Assembly: GCA_963664655.2 (NCBI GenBank)
Contig: OY761554.1
Location: 2,170,001 to 2,234,000 of the forward strand
Length of the DNA: 64,000 nucleotides
From: Desulfospira sp963664655
Lineage (GTDB): Bacteria; Desulfobacterota; Desulfobacteria; Desulfobacterales; Desulfobacteraceae
Direction of reading: 5' to 3'
Within the stretch, counting starts at the first letter, position 1. Each line of letters opens with the position of its first letter. Both the position numbers and the translations under genes were made by a program. Shown piece after piece: positions 54,911 to 62,974 of the stretch. The notes below the pieces were generated by a model. The model was not told where the DNA came from, searched no databases, and saw only the letters and a program-made list of their open reading frames with translations.

Positions 54911-56539
54911 TCAGGTTAAAAATTTTTCCAGCACAAGAATGGCGGTTTTCATTTGTTCAACCGCATCGGTTAGATTTTCGATTCTTTCAGATTTTGGATG
55001 GTTCGGCCCGGTCAAATCCCGCCATTCTTTGACATGGATCAACGGATGGATATATCCGGTCCGGTCCGGTTCAAGCCGGCAGTAATCCCGGTCATACCCG
55101 GTCAGGGAATGAATCCGCCGGCAGCCGAGGGGATTGCCCCGGACGCGGCTGATTTTGTAATCCACCATATGGGGATTATATCCCTCAGTCCCGGAAAACA
55201 GATAATGCAGGATGCGCCGCCCGCCGGGCAGAAACCCCAGCGTCTGGAGCAGTATTTTTTCTTGGCGGGACCCCAGACTGCGGTGTTCGCGGGCATATGC
55301 ACAAATTTGCCCCAAAGCCGGACATTGCCGCTCCAATTCAAACAATCCGGGATATTTTTGGGACAGGGCCTTTAACTCCGGATGAAGAATCACCTTTTTG
55401 CCGGATGCTTCCCCGGCGTTAAATTGAATCGCCTCAGGATCGGACCGGGTGATTTTACTTAAGAATTTTAACTGGGAATCCACATCTTTTTTAGGGCATT
55501 CCGGGAAATAAGACCGTTTTCCGGTCTGCCGGTGGATGCCAAGGGGCAGTTTGATCAGGTTGCCAAGGCCCTTTCCGGACAGGTGGTCCTGCTTGGGAAA
55601 CACCTCAAGATGAAAACAGGAAAGATCCGGGCAAAGGCCCGCCGTAATCTGCCCCAGTGCCTTTCGCAACATAGATGCCTGTACGGGTTTTTTCATAAAA
55701 TACCAAAAATGAAATCCTTTGCCGCCGCTGTATTCAATCACGGGATAAAGCCCCATGGCCCGTGAATCCTCCCTGATCCTTGAAATCATATATGTCCGGT
55801 CTTTTTTGATCTTCGCAGCGGATTTTTTCCGGTTTTCAGGCGGTCTTAATTCAGGAACCAGATCTGCATCAATGGCCGCACACCGGACCGTGGCATCGGC
55901 ACCCATCAAATAAAAGCCATAGGTTTTCAAGCCCTTAAAGTGGTCTTCCAGATCATTCGGGGTAAAAGGCCTTCTCACCGGGACATACCCGCTGGTTTTC
56001 TTTTGTTGATCTGCCCACTGCCTTGCAAAGACATCGGTCCGGCAAAAAAACAGATCTGTGAAATTTAACATCATGGCCTGCCGGGAATGCATGGTCTCAA
56101 ACAGGGCCGTTGCAGGGGATTCTGCCATGACGGCAGGTCCTGGTGAATCCATGGCGGCTGGCCTGACCCAGGACAGCACCTGTTCTTTATCCAGGACCAT
56201 GGCTGCCTGTTGGACGGCAGAGGCCAGTTCCTGTTTTTTGTCCAGGATATCCAAAAGCTCAATCCTGGCTTTCCAGGCGGCTTCGAATGGAGGGCTTTGC
56301 TGAACCAGGGTTTTGTAAATCTCCAGGGCCGTGTCCATGAGGCCTGCGATCTGGGCAAGCCCTGCCCATTCAAGGGCCTGGCCGGATGAGAGCCTGCCCC
56401 AGATTTCTTTTCTGGCCAGGATATCCCGGCACTTCGGGTTTTCATTGTCCCGGATCACCGCCTGTTCAATCCGCCGGGTTAAAAGCGTATAATCAGCGAT
56501 CTCAGAAGAAATCCGGATTTTTTTGGCCTGCTGTTCCAT
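54911..56539 (-). CDS. CRISPR-associated primase-polymerase (CAPP), AEP superfamily, with PriL-like Cys domain
   Basis: A 542-residue archaeo-eukaryotic-type primase. An N-terminal TPR-like helical part (about 1-130) is followed by the catalytic domain with CAAIDADLVPE (D224, D226) and VIEYSGGKGFHFWYFM (SxGxGxH, S271-H277). GLGNLIKLPLGIHRQTGKRSYFP completes the pattern. The C-terminal part has four cysteines (C406, C413, C473, C487) in a context (QEKILLQTLGFLPGG ... LGCRRIHSL) like the large primase subunit, so a Zn or Fe-S site is likely. CAPPs of type III loci can prime and copy DNA and have been linked to spacer acquisition with Cas1-Cas2. Confidence 0.85.
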   Translation of the reverse strand: MEQQAKKIRISSEIADYTLLTRRIEQAVIRDNENPKCRDILARKEIWGRLSSGQALEWAGLAQIAGLMDTALEIYKTLVQQSPPFEAAWKARIELLDILDKKQELASAVQQAAMVLDKEQVLSWVRPAAMDSPGPAVMAESPATALFETMHSRQAMMLNFTDLFFCRTDVFARQWADQQKKTSGYVPVRRPFTPNDLEDHFKGLKTYGFYLMGADATVRCAAIDADLVPELRPPENRKKSAAKIKKDRTYMISRIREDSRAMGLYPVIEYSGGKGFHFWYFMKKPVQASMLRKALGQITAGLCPDLSCFHLEVFPKQDHLSGKGLGNLIKLPLGIHRQTGKRSYFPECPKKDVDSQLKFLSKITRSDPEAIQFNAGEASGKKVILHPELKALSQKYPGLFELERQCPALGQICAYAREHRSLGSRQEKILLQTLGFLPGGRRILHYLFSGTEGYNPHMVDYKISRVRGNPLGCRRIHSLTGYDRDYCRLEPDRTGYIHPLIHVKEWRDLTGPNHPKSERIENLTDAVEQMKTAILVLEKFLT

Positions 56540-56560
56540 GATTATCCTTTTGTTTTAATA

Positions 56561-56756
56561 GACTTGGGACTTGGGACTTGGGACTTGGGACTTGGGACTT
56601 GAGACTTGAGACTTGGGACTTGGGGCTTGAGACTTGAGACTTGAGACTTGGGGCCGGCACCAACCCTTTCCCCACATCCCATACCCCATATCCCAAATCC
56701 CATACCCCATACCCCACATCCCATATCCCACACCCCATACCCCATATCCCGAGTCC
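56561..56756. repeat. GGGACTT heptad array with G-quadruplex potential, followed by a CCCATATCC array
   Basis: Five GGG tracts at exact seven-base spacing (56566, 56573, 56580, 56587, 56594), then variant units with GAG and GGGG, occupy the left half. The right half (56672-56756) is a pyrimidine-rich CCCATA/ATCCC array. The halves are partly complementary. The pattern G3-N4 repeated five times fits the usual G-quadruplex rule on the plus strand. Confidence 0.7.
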
Positions 56757-56760
56757 CCAT

Positions 56761-58128
56761 TTATTTTTTTATCATGGCCTTGAGCCGGTCAAGGTTGGGA
56801 TAAAACCGGCAAAGGCTTTCAAGTTCGGTTAACAGCTGATCCGCCTTGGGGGTCCGGCCTGCTTTAAACGCGCAGAGGCTTTGCCAGAACAGCCCTTCCA
56901 GATAGGGATTCCCCCAGGTATTTTGGAAAAATTCCCCGGCCTTTTGGGCATGGGCCATGCCTTGGGCAAAATTTTTCAGGGTATATTCGATTTTTGCCAG
57001 GCGGATCAGGCTGATGTGGCGCGATTTTGAATCCCTGGATACCGCAGCGGCAAGAACGGCTTTGGCTTCTTCAAACCGGCCGGCCGTACATAGCACATCG
57101 GCCTGGGTCCACCTGACATAGGGCCTGCGAAATTTTTCAGGGACCCCTTCAATGGCCTCCATGGCCTTGCCGGTTTTTCCAAGGGCCAGATAGGTCCTTG
57201 CCAGAAGTTCATGGATGAAATCTGTCGGGTTTTTGGGGCCGCTGCTCTGCAGCGCGAACAGCAGCGCGTTTTTGGCATCGTCAAACTGGTCCAGGCAGAA
57301 CCGGACTTTTCCCAGGGCAAAATATTTAAACCCCAGGCTGATATAGCTGGTCTGCTCATCCTGTTTGAGGCAGGCCGTGATCCGTTCCAGAGCCCTGCCG
57401 CCGTTTCCGGCCGAAAGCAGAAGGGACGCCGACCGGTACAGGGATTTGATGTAGTTCTTTTTTTCCTGGTGCCGGTCTGCTTTTTCATCAGCCGTCAGAC
57501 GCTCCCAGTTCCGGCAGGCCCTTTCAAATTTCTCAAGGCCTGGGCCGGGCTTGTTTTCAATCTGGGAAAACAGCATCCCTTCCCGGTAATAATTGGTTAC
57601 CCCGTCAGGCCGGATTTCCTGGGCTTTTTTAAAGTTTTCATGGGCCAGGGCAATCCGTTCGGCCCGGGCGTTTCCGGCCAGAAAAATTTGTTTGTTTTTG
57701 GCCGCATAAAGACAATTGTAAGCCGTGTAGGCCAGAGACGACCGGGACATAAAATTGTCCGGTTCCGCCTTAACACAGACCTGCAGCTCTTTGATGGCCC
57801 CATCAAATTTCCCGGCCTGGCCTAAGGCAAAGGCGAGCTTCCGGCGGATGGGAATATCGGCATTGCCCCGGACCAGGTCGGGCAGTTTTTCGTCCACCGG
57901 ATGGTAAAGGCCGAGGATGTCTTCCCACCGGTTGTTTCTTGACAGTTCTTCAATGTCAGCCAGAACCCGGTTCCGGGTTTTTTTGATATAGGCCCCTTTT
58001 TTGACCCCGAACAGGTCCTGGTCTGAAAACAGGTCCATTTGCGGGTCTGTCCGGACCGGCTGGGCCGGAGAGGGGGAAACGGATTTCTCGGATTGAATGA
58101 TCCTTGCGGCACTCTCAAGTGTCACCAT
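56761..58128 (-). CDS. TPR-repeat protein of the CRISPR locus with possible sliding-clamp-binding peptide
   Basis: A 455-residue helical-repeat protein. ATG 58128 follows AAGGAGG and is preferred over 58167. A disordered N-terminus (SEKSVSPSPAQPVRTD) carries QMDLF (residues 30-34) and then SDQDLFG. The first matches the QxxLF beta-clamp-binding consensus. From about residue 40 there are ten or so TPR-like units (LAFALGQAGKFDGAIKELQVCV, YFALGKVRFCLDQFDDAKNALLFAL, LARTYLALGKTGKAMEAIEG). It probably serves as a scaffold for CAPP or for the effector genes upstream. No enzymatic motif is seen. Confidence 0.75.
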   Translation of the reverse strand: MVTLESAARIIQSEKSVSPSPAQPVRTDPQMDLFSDQDLFGVKKGAYIKKTRNRVLADIEELSRNNRWEDILGLYHPVDEKLPDLVRGNADIPIRRKLAFALGQAGKFDGAIKELQVCVKAEPDNFMSRSSLAYTAYNCLYAAKNKQIFLAGNARAERIALAHENFKKAQEIRPDGVTNYYREGMLFSQIENKPGPGLEKFERACRNWERLTADEKADRHQEKKNYIKSLYRSASLLLSAGNGGRALERITACLKQDEQTSYISLGFKYFALGKVRFCLDQFDDAKNALLFALQSSGPKNPTDFIHELLARTYLALGKTGKAMEAIEGVPEKFRRPYVRWTQADVLCTAGRFEEAKAVLAAAVSRDSKSRHISLIRLAKIEYTLKNFAQGMAHAQKAGEFFQNTWGNPYLEGLFWQSLCAFKAGRTPKADQLLTELESLCRFYPNLDRLKAMIKK

Positions 58129-58202
58129 GATGGCCTCCTTGGTTTTTTTTATTGTCTTGAAAACCATTACGGAGACGAATCAGGGGTTTTTTAAAATTTT
58201 AT

Positions 58203-58354
58203 GTAACTATTCAGCTAATGCTGAAAACTTAGCAAAACCAGGGTCCGTAACTGTTCATCAGTGCTTCACATTTGTTTAGTCAGGACTTCGTAGCATACTT
58301 TTGCTATGTGAGAAGGCCTGAATGAGCGAAGATGGGGCACTGCTGAACAGTTAC
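58203..58354. repeat. Dispersed 153-bp palindromic element, copy 2 (inverted)
   Basis: The reverse complement of this segment matches 2426-2578 along its whole length, including the extra GAATAGTTAC terminus (here GTAACTATTC at 58203-58212). Arms GTAACTGTTCATCAGTGC and GCACTGCTGAACAGTTAC bound the 108-base core. It sits in the gap between the CARF-HEPN and TPR genes, so it does not interrupt a gene. Confidence 0.8.
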
Positions 58355-58390
58355 AATTTTATTTTGAAACAAAAGTTATAGGCAGGGAAT

Positions 58391-59668
58391 CTATGGTTCG
58401 GGCTGCTTTAAAAATCCTTCCTGATTCAATGCATCAACAATGGCTTTAAGTTTTTTAAAAAATGTGTCCCCCTTTTTCATAATATCTGTTTTTGCCTCTT
58501 TTTTGCTGGTCCAGGCATGGTCAAATCCATTTCGATACGCGATCAGCTCCTGGGTGATTTTTTTCATTTTTGCGATAATTTTTTTTATCTCCATATCCCG
58601 ATACAGTGGGAGGAGTTCTTGATGGTGTCCCATGCGAGTGCCGCTAAAACGCCACTCATCTTCTTTCACCTGAAGCATATTAATAAACACTTCAGCCTGT
58701 TGCCGCTGGTCTTTTCTCTCTTTATTCGTCATCTCTGCCGTTGCCTTCATCCGGACCAGCCCGAAAGATCCCAGCATTTCCCGCATGACCGTATAGGCCT
58801 GCATGAACAGCTTATGCTCAAGCAGGAGCCGGACGATTTCCAACTGGATTTTGAAGTAATCGTGGTCATACCGGCCGGAAAAAGTTTTTTCAAAAACCAG
58901 GGAAACAAATTTTTCCTTGACCAGATCGAAAAGGATTTTTCCGGTTGCGCCGGCTTGTTTTTCTTTTTTTCGAATCAGTTCAAGGGCGTTTGACGCTTTC
59001 TTCGACACACTGTGGATATCCACATTTTTTAATGCAGCGGTCAGGTCCTGGAAGGCCGTGATCAATTCCGGATCATTGAATTCATCAAGCTTTCCCGTGG
59101 TTTCTTTTTCAGCAACCAGGGCAAGTCTGCCCGGATCGGCATCTTCTACCAGCCGGGATACGGCATCGGTCCATTCATTGATCACATAAAAATCTTTTAA
59201 GTCCACGATGGGAGACAGGTCTTTATTGCTTTCGTAGGCACCGTAATAAACGGCTTTGAGCCTGATTTCCTTGGCTTTTTGCAGAAAATTAATTGCTGTG
59301 GAAATAACAATGGGGACAATCCGGTATCCATGGGTCATGTCCACATACAGTTCATCACCATGGTCGATATGGGTCAAGATTTCCTCAAACCAGGACCACT
59401 GGTCTTCAGGGTTAAGTTTTTCGGTTATACGAATTTCCCGGACAGCATCAATTCCTATTTTTGAAAGTTCCTGTTTTAAAGTGGCGTAATGCTTTTCTCT
59501 GGACGTCCGGGTCATGACCAGAAAAATTTGATCGAAAAATTGGGGGCCTGCCAACTGAAGCTCGGCAAACTGGACATATTGGGATGGATCTGCTTTTTGG
59601 CCGTTAATGTGATAGACGGCGGTATCATATCTGCCCGCCCCTAAAAAACTGATGTATATGCGCCTCAC
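58391..59668 (-). CDS. CARF-HEPN ribonuclease, TM1812/Csx1-like
   Basis: A 425-residue type III ancillary protein. The N-terminal CARF domain has YISFLGAGRYDTAVY, LVMTRTSREKH, and YVDMTHGYRIVPIV (D110, H113, R116), followed by VYYGAYESNKDLSPIVDLKDF typical of TM1812-family proteins. The C-terminal HEPN domain carries the RNase motif R379-NGFD-H384 (AYRNGFDHAW). It should bind a cyclic oligoadenylate made by Cas10 and then degrade RNA. Its presence implies a type III complex with an active Palm domain somewhere in the genome, although none is in the window. Confidence 0.88.
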   Translation of the reverse strand: MRRIYISFLGAGRYDTAVYHINGQKADPSQYVQFAELQLAGPQFFDQIFLVMTRTSREKHYATLKQELSKIGIDAVREIRITEKLNPEDQWSWFEEILTHIDHGDELYVDMTHGYRIVPIVISTAINFLQKAKEIRLKAVYYGAYESNKDLSPIVDLKDFYVINEWTDAVSRLVEDADPGRLALVAEKETTGKLDEFNDPELITAFQDLTAALKNVDIHSVSKKASNALELIRKKEKQAGATGKILFDLVKEKFVSLVFEKTFSGRYDHDYFKIQLEIVRLLLEHKLFMQAYTVMREMLGSFGLVRMKATAEMTNKERKDQRQQAEVFINMLQVKEDEWRFSGTRMGHHQELLPLYRDMEIKKIIAKMKKITQELIAYRNGFDHAWTSKKEAKTDIMKKGDTFFKKLKAIVDALNQEGFLKQPEP

Positions 59669-59704
59669 AGCTAACTCCTTATATCTCTAAACGGTCATTA
59701 AAAA

Positions 59705-61810
59705 TCATCCATAGGTAAACGGAAAGACACGGTCATGGTTTTCCCTGACATATGCCAGGGCCTTGGGGAAAGGCCGGTCAGAAAGAAAAGAAAAATGGGC
59801 CGGATTTAACCGGGAGGCGGCCTGACGTATCTGCTCCTCCCATTGGGAAAGCCCGGATAAAAATTCTTGGGCCGGGACCAGGGGCTCCAAGAAAGCAAGG
59901 GGCTTGAGGGCCATGATTTCAACCGCCGGTCCCAGGGACGGTTCAAGGCAGATCCCCAGGCTTTTTTCCAGAAGCTCCCGGGCGGTGTTGGGTTTCATTT
60001 TTATGGCGGCCCTGCCCAGGTTGAAAAAAATGAGCTGCCAGGGATGCCGGGCGTCAAATTGCTCAACGGCAAGGGAAACCAGCAAATGATGCCACCGTTC
60101 ACCGTCCGGTAAATTTGATTTGGCCAGGAACCGGCACAGCATGGAGATTTGCCATGGGGTAAGGCCATCCATTTTATCTTGAATGCCGTCCAGGTTCCGG
60201 ACGCCAAGGCAGGTTTCAAGACAGGCCGCAGCCCCGGCCATGTCGCCGGCATTGAGCCGGGCCGTCCCCAAGTAGTCGTACTGGCGCACCCACTGTGCTT
60301 TAAGTTCCGGGGAAAGGGGTTCCCCAAGGGCCTGCCGGGCCTTTAGCGATAATTGTTCCGTTTCAAGGATAACGTCCGGTCCGCAGAATGCAGCGTTCTG
60401 AACCAGGGTGCCGTATATCCGGCCGAGGGAAAGATCGGTCTGGCAGCCGAACCCCTGCTGGATCGCATACCGGCTTTCCATGAATTCAAGGAGCCGGGCC
60501 AGGGGCTCTGGTGCCTGAGGTGAAAATTCATACCGGTTGTGGGCCGCGACCAGGGCGTGGTTAAGAAAGTTCGCGGCAAGATTGATGTCCAGTTTTATGA
60601 CCTGGTCTAAGAAGCCTTTTCCCTTATCCTCCCATTCCCCGGCCTGTCTGATTTTCCCTGAATGGTTGGAAAGGCCCAGGTTGGCCGTACACCAGATCAG
60701 GCTGGCCATGGGCATGGACGGCGGCAGGCGTTTGGGGGAAAATCGGGCCAGGACAGCGGCCCGTTCAATCTGAAATTCTTCCACCATCAGGGCAAATTTG
60801 CGGACAAACCGGATAAACAGATCCGGGTGGTTGAATATCCGGCCAAGAAGGGCCTGAACCGCCGCTCTTTCATGGATGATCCAGTCGGCCGGCAGGCTGT
60901 CCATCTTGTCGATAAAAGATGCCGCATCCTGAAGGGCCCGGGGGAAAATAAACAGCAGGTTGTCCTGCCGGCCTGAATAAAGGCAGGCAACGGTCCAGCT
61001 TTCAGCAAACCCGGACACCGGGACAAGCCCTTTGGCATCATGCCCGGCCATAAGCCTTGAATCTGCCGGAAAGAGCAGGCATTTAAACCGGCAGCCCATG
61101 GCCGCCTCAATTTTTTGTTCAAGCATGCCCACGGGCAGCACATCACCTGAATCATTGAGGCAGCCGGTGGCGATCAGGTCCATGGAAACCGGCAGCCGCT
61201 TTAAAAGGCTTTGTAACCCGATACCGATGCTTAATGCGCCGGAGGTGCCTTTAAACTGAATGTTTCCATTGGCCAAGGCCACCGGGAAAAGAACAAACCG
61301 TTCATTTTCCGGGTCAGTGCCCGTGCGGCGGACAAGGCGCTCTGCGGCCCGGGCGGTTTCAATAAATGCGGTGTCCATGGTCTGTCCGGCCCATTCGGGG
61401 ATGTAAACCGGCCCGGTTTTTCCGGGAATGAGGCCTGATATAAACCAGGAGACCCTGGCCGTTCCGCCGCCTGACACAAGGAGGGGAACCTTTACCCAGT
61501 CTCCCTGCAACAGGTCGTTAAAATTAAAATTTAAAAAGGCTTCGGGATGGATATTTTCGGCTAAGAAATCCTTGACCCAGGCGGGTTTTGACGAATCAAG
61601 CAGATATTGGGCCAGAAGGCTCAGGTTAAATGAATCCAGGAGAACCGGATCATCTATATGAGACAGGATATTACGAAAGACCGGCTTGAAATCGTCCGGC
61701 CCCATGCCGCGCCAGGGCACACCGGCCGGGTCCGATACCATGGCCCGGAAGTGTCCGGGAGCATTTTGGGCCGCAAAGCAAAGGTCGGCAATGGTGCGGG
61801 CAGGATTCAT
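59705..61810 (-). CDS. Lon-like Ser-Lys protease with helical C-terminal tail
   Basis: A 701-residue protein; the ATG at 61810 overlaps the upstream stop codon in an ATGA. Residues about 105-265 resemble the Lon (S16) protease domain. In this numbering the catalytic serine is S194 in SGALSIGIGL (against GPSAGI of Lon) and the lysine K233 in VGMLEQKIEAAMG (against GGLKEKLLAA), with DLIATGCLNDSGDVLPVG between. No AAA+ ATPase domain is present. The N-terminal 100 residues and the 430-residue C-terminal part are helical, the latter TPR-like in places (LGTARLNAGDMAGAAACLE). No CARF or SAVED domain is recognised. A cleavage role against the neighbouring zinc-finger protein is proposed. Confidence 0.75.
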   Translation of the reverse strand: MNPARTIADLCFAAQNAPGHFRAMVSDPAGVPWRGMGPDDFKPVFRNILSHIDDPVLLDSFNLSLLAQYLLDSSKPAWVKDFLAENIHPEAFLNFNFNDLLQGDWVKVPLLVSGGGTARVSWFISGLIPGKTGPVYIPEWAGQTMDTAFIETARAAERLVRRTGTDPENERFVLFPVALANGNIQFKGTSGALSIGIGLQSLLKRLPVSMDLIATGCLNDSGDVLPVGMLEQKIEAAMGCRFKCLLFPADSRLMAGHDAKGLVPVSGFAESWTVACLYSGRQDNLLFIFPRALQDAASFIDKMDSLPADWIIHERAAVQALLGRIFNHPDLFIRFVRKFALMVEEFQIERAAVLARFSPKRLPPSMPMASLIWCTANLGLSNHSGKIRQAGEWEDKGKGFLDQVIKLDINLAANFLNHALVAAHNRYEFSPQAPEPLARLLEFMESRYAIQQGFGCQTDLSLGRIYGTLVQNAAFCGPDVILETEQLSLKARQALGEPLSPELKAQWVRQYDYLGTARLNAGDMAGAAACLETCLGVRNLDGIQDKMDGLTPWQISMLCRFLAKSNLPDGERWHHLLVSLAVEQFDARHPWQLIFFNLGRAAIKMKPNTARELLEKSLGICLEPSLGPAVEIMALKPLAFLEPLVPAQEFLSGLSQWEEQIRQAASRLNPAHFSFLSDRPFPKALAYVRENHDRVFPFTYG

Positions 61811-62961
61811 GGAAGATCCCATTCCGTGTGATGAACAATAAAAAGGCAAAGGCCTTCACCCGGGCAAAGGGGCCGGTCAAACACAGCCATGAACCTTTTT
61901 CCGGCACCTTCCCATACCCAGTTGCAGGCCATGAGCAGCCTGTTTTTTTCATCTTTTATGTAACATTGAAAGGCATCCTGGGGGATGGTTTCGGGAAGGC
62001 CTTCAATCACGCCGCTGACTGAATACGAATCCGGGGGCGATGTCTGGTACCGGATCTGGCATTCAACGGGCCGGGCATCTTTGAGTCCGTCCCGGCTGAA
62101 ACAAAAATATCCTGCCGTTAATGTCTGATCGTCATCTTCGGCGGCCCTCATGGGAAGTACCTGGGAGGGAAACCGCAACACTGCCATGCATTCATCAAGG
62201 GTTTTCGGGGGCCAGTCCCAGGAGATGCCGGTGAATTTTTTTTCAAGTGTTGCTTTAAGCGCTTCAAGGGTGACAGGGATACGGGGTTTTTGGGGTTCGG
62301 GGGCATCGTGCCGTACCGTCATGGCGGCGAAGGCCTGCCCGATGTTCATTTCAATGTCTCTGAAATAAATTCTGGGGTCATTGTCTTTCATGGGCATGGG
62401 TTTAAAGGCCCAGTCCGGCAGATAATCCGGATTTTCATTCATCATAAGGACGCTTTCAATTATTTCTGGGTCCAGGGTTCCCAGTGTCGGTCCCAGAAAA
62501 CCAGGGTCAAGGGTATAGATATTCCAGGTTTCGATAAACAGCCCGGAAAGCCCCTGGACCATGGTGTCCGGAGGGACAAGATCGCCGGGGCCGGCCAGGG
62601 CTGTATCCAGCCATACCTGAGCCACTTTTGCCCGGTTGCCGGGCCGCCCGGTTTCAAGGACGGCCACTTCCGGCGCGTTATAATAATAATCCCCCTGCCA
62701 GCAGGACAGGCCGGGATCTATTGCCCGCACCTGGCCGGCCCTAACCGGAGAATTGTCCGGGGTGTCAAAAAAAGCTGTTTCCAGTTTTTCCGCCAGGGCT
62801 TCAAAGGCCTCTATTTCGTTTTTAAGGCTGGTGGCGCAAAAGGGGCAGATATCCAGATGCCGTTTGACCGGCTCTGTTTCCAGCGGGTCCTGTTTCACCT
62901 GCAGCGGCGGACAGGTCCTCAACTGTCTGGCCAGGGCCAGGGCTTGTTTTCTGGTCATCAT
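61807..62961 (-). CDS. ZAS-type zinc-finger protein, probable cytosolic anti-sigma factor
   Basis: A 384-residue soluble protein. Residues 33-42 read KRHLDICPFC (H-x3-C-x2-C), the zinc anti-sigma signature, within an N-terminal helical part (EIEAFEALAEKLETAFF). No membrane helix follows, unlike many anti-sigma factors. The remaining 300 residues (PYDY-poor, beta-rich, with FIETWNIYTLDPGFLG and GLFIVHHTEWDLP-like hydrophobic strands) match no family I know. It lies 13 bases after the sigma gene and four bases overlap the Lon-like gene. This suggests it holds the sigma factor inactive until cut or released. Confidence 0.7.
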   Translation of the reverse strand: MMTRKQALALARQLRTCPPLQVKQDPLETEPVKRHLDICPFCATSLKNEIEAFEALAEKLETAFFDTPDNSPVRAGQVRAIDPGLSCWQGDYYYNAPEVAVLETGRPGNRAKVAQVWLDTALAGPGDLVPPDTMVQGLSGLFIETWNIYTLDPGFLGPTLGTLDPEIIESVLMMNENPDYLPDWAFKPMPMKDNDPRIYFRDIEMNIGQAFAAMTVRHDAPEPQKPRIPVTLEALKATLEKKFTGISWDWPPKTLDECMAVLRFPSQVLPMRAAEDDDQTLTAGYFCFSRDGLKDARPVECQIRYQTSPPDSYSVSGVIEGLPETIPQDAFQCYIKDEKNRLLMACNWVWEGAGKRFMAVFDRPLCPGEGLCLFIVHHTEWDLP

Positions 62962-62974
62962 AAACCATCCTTTC

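Noticed and set aside
59705..61810. Assignment as CalpL
   Set aside because: CalpL carries a SAVED domain; none could be recognised here, and the long C-terminal helical part is different.
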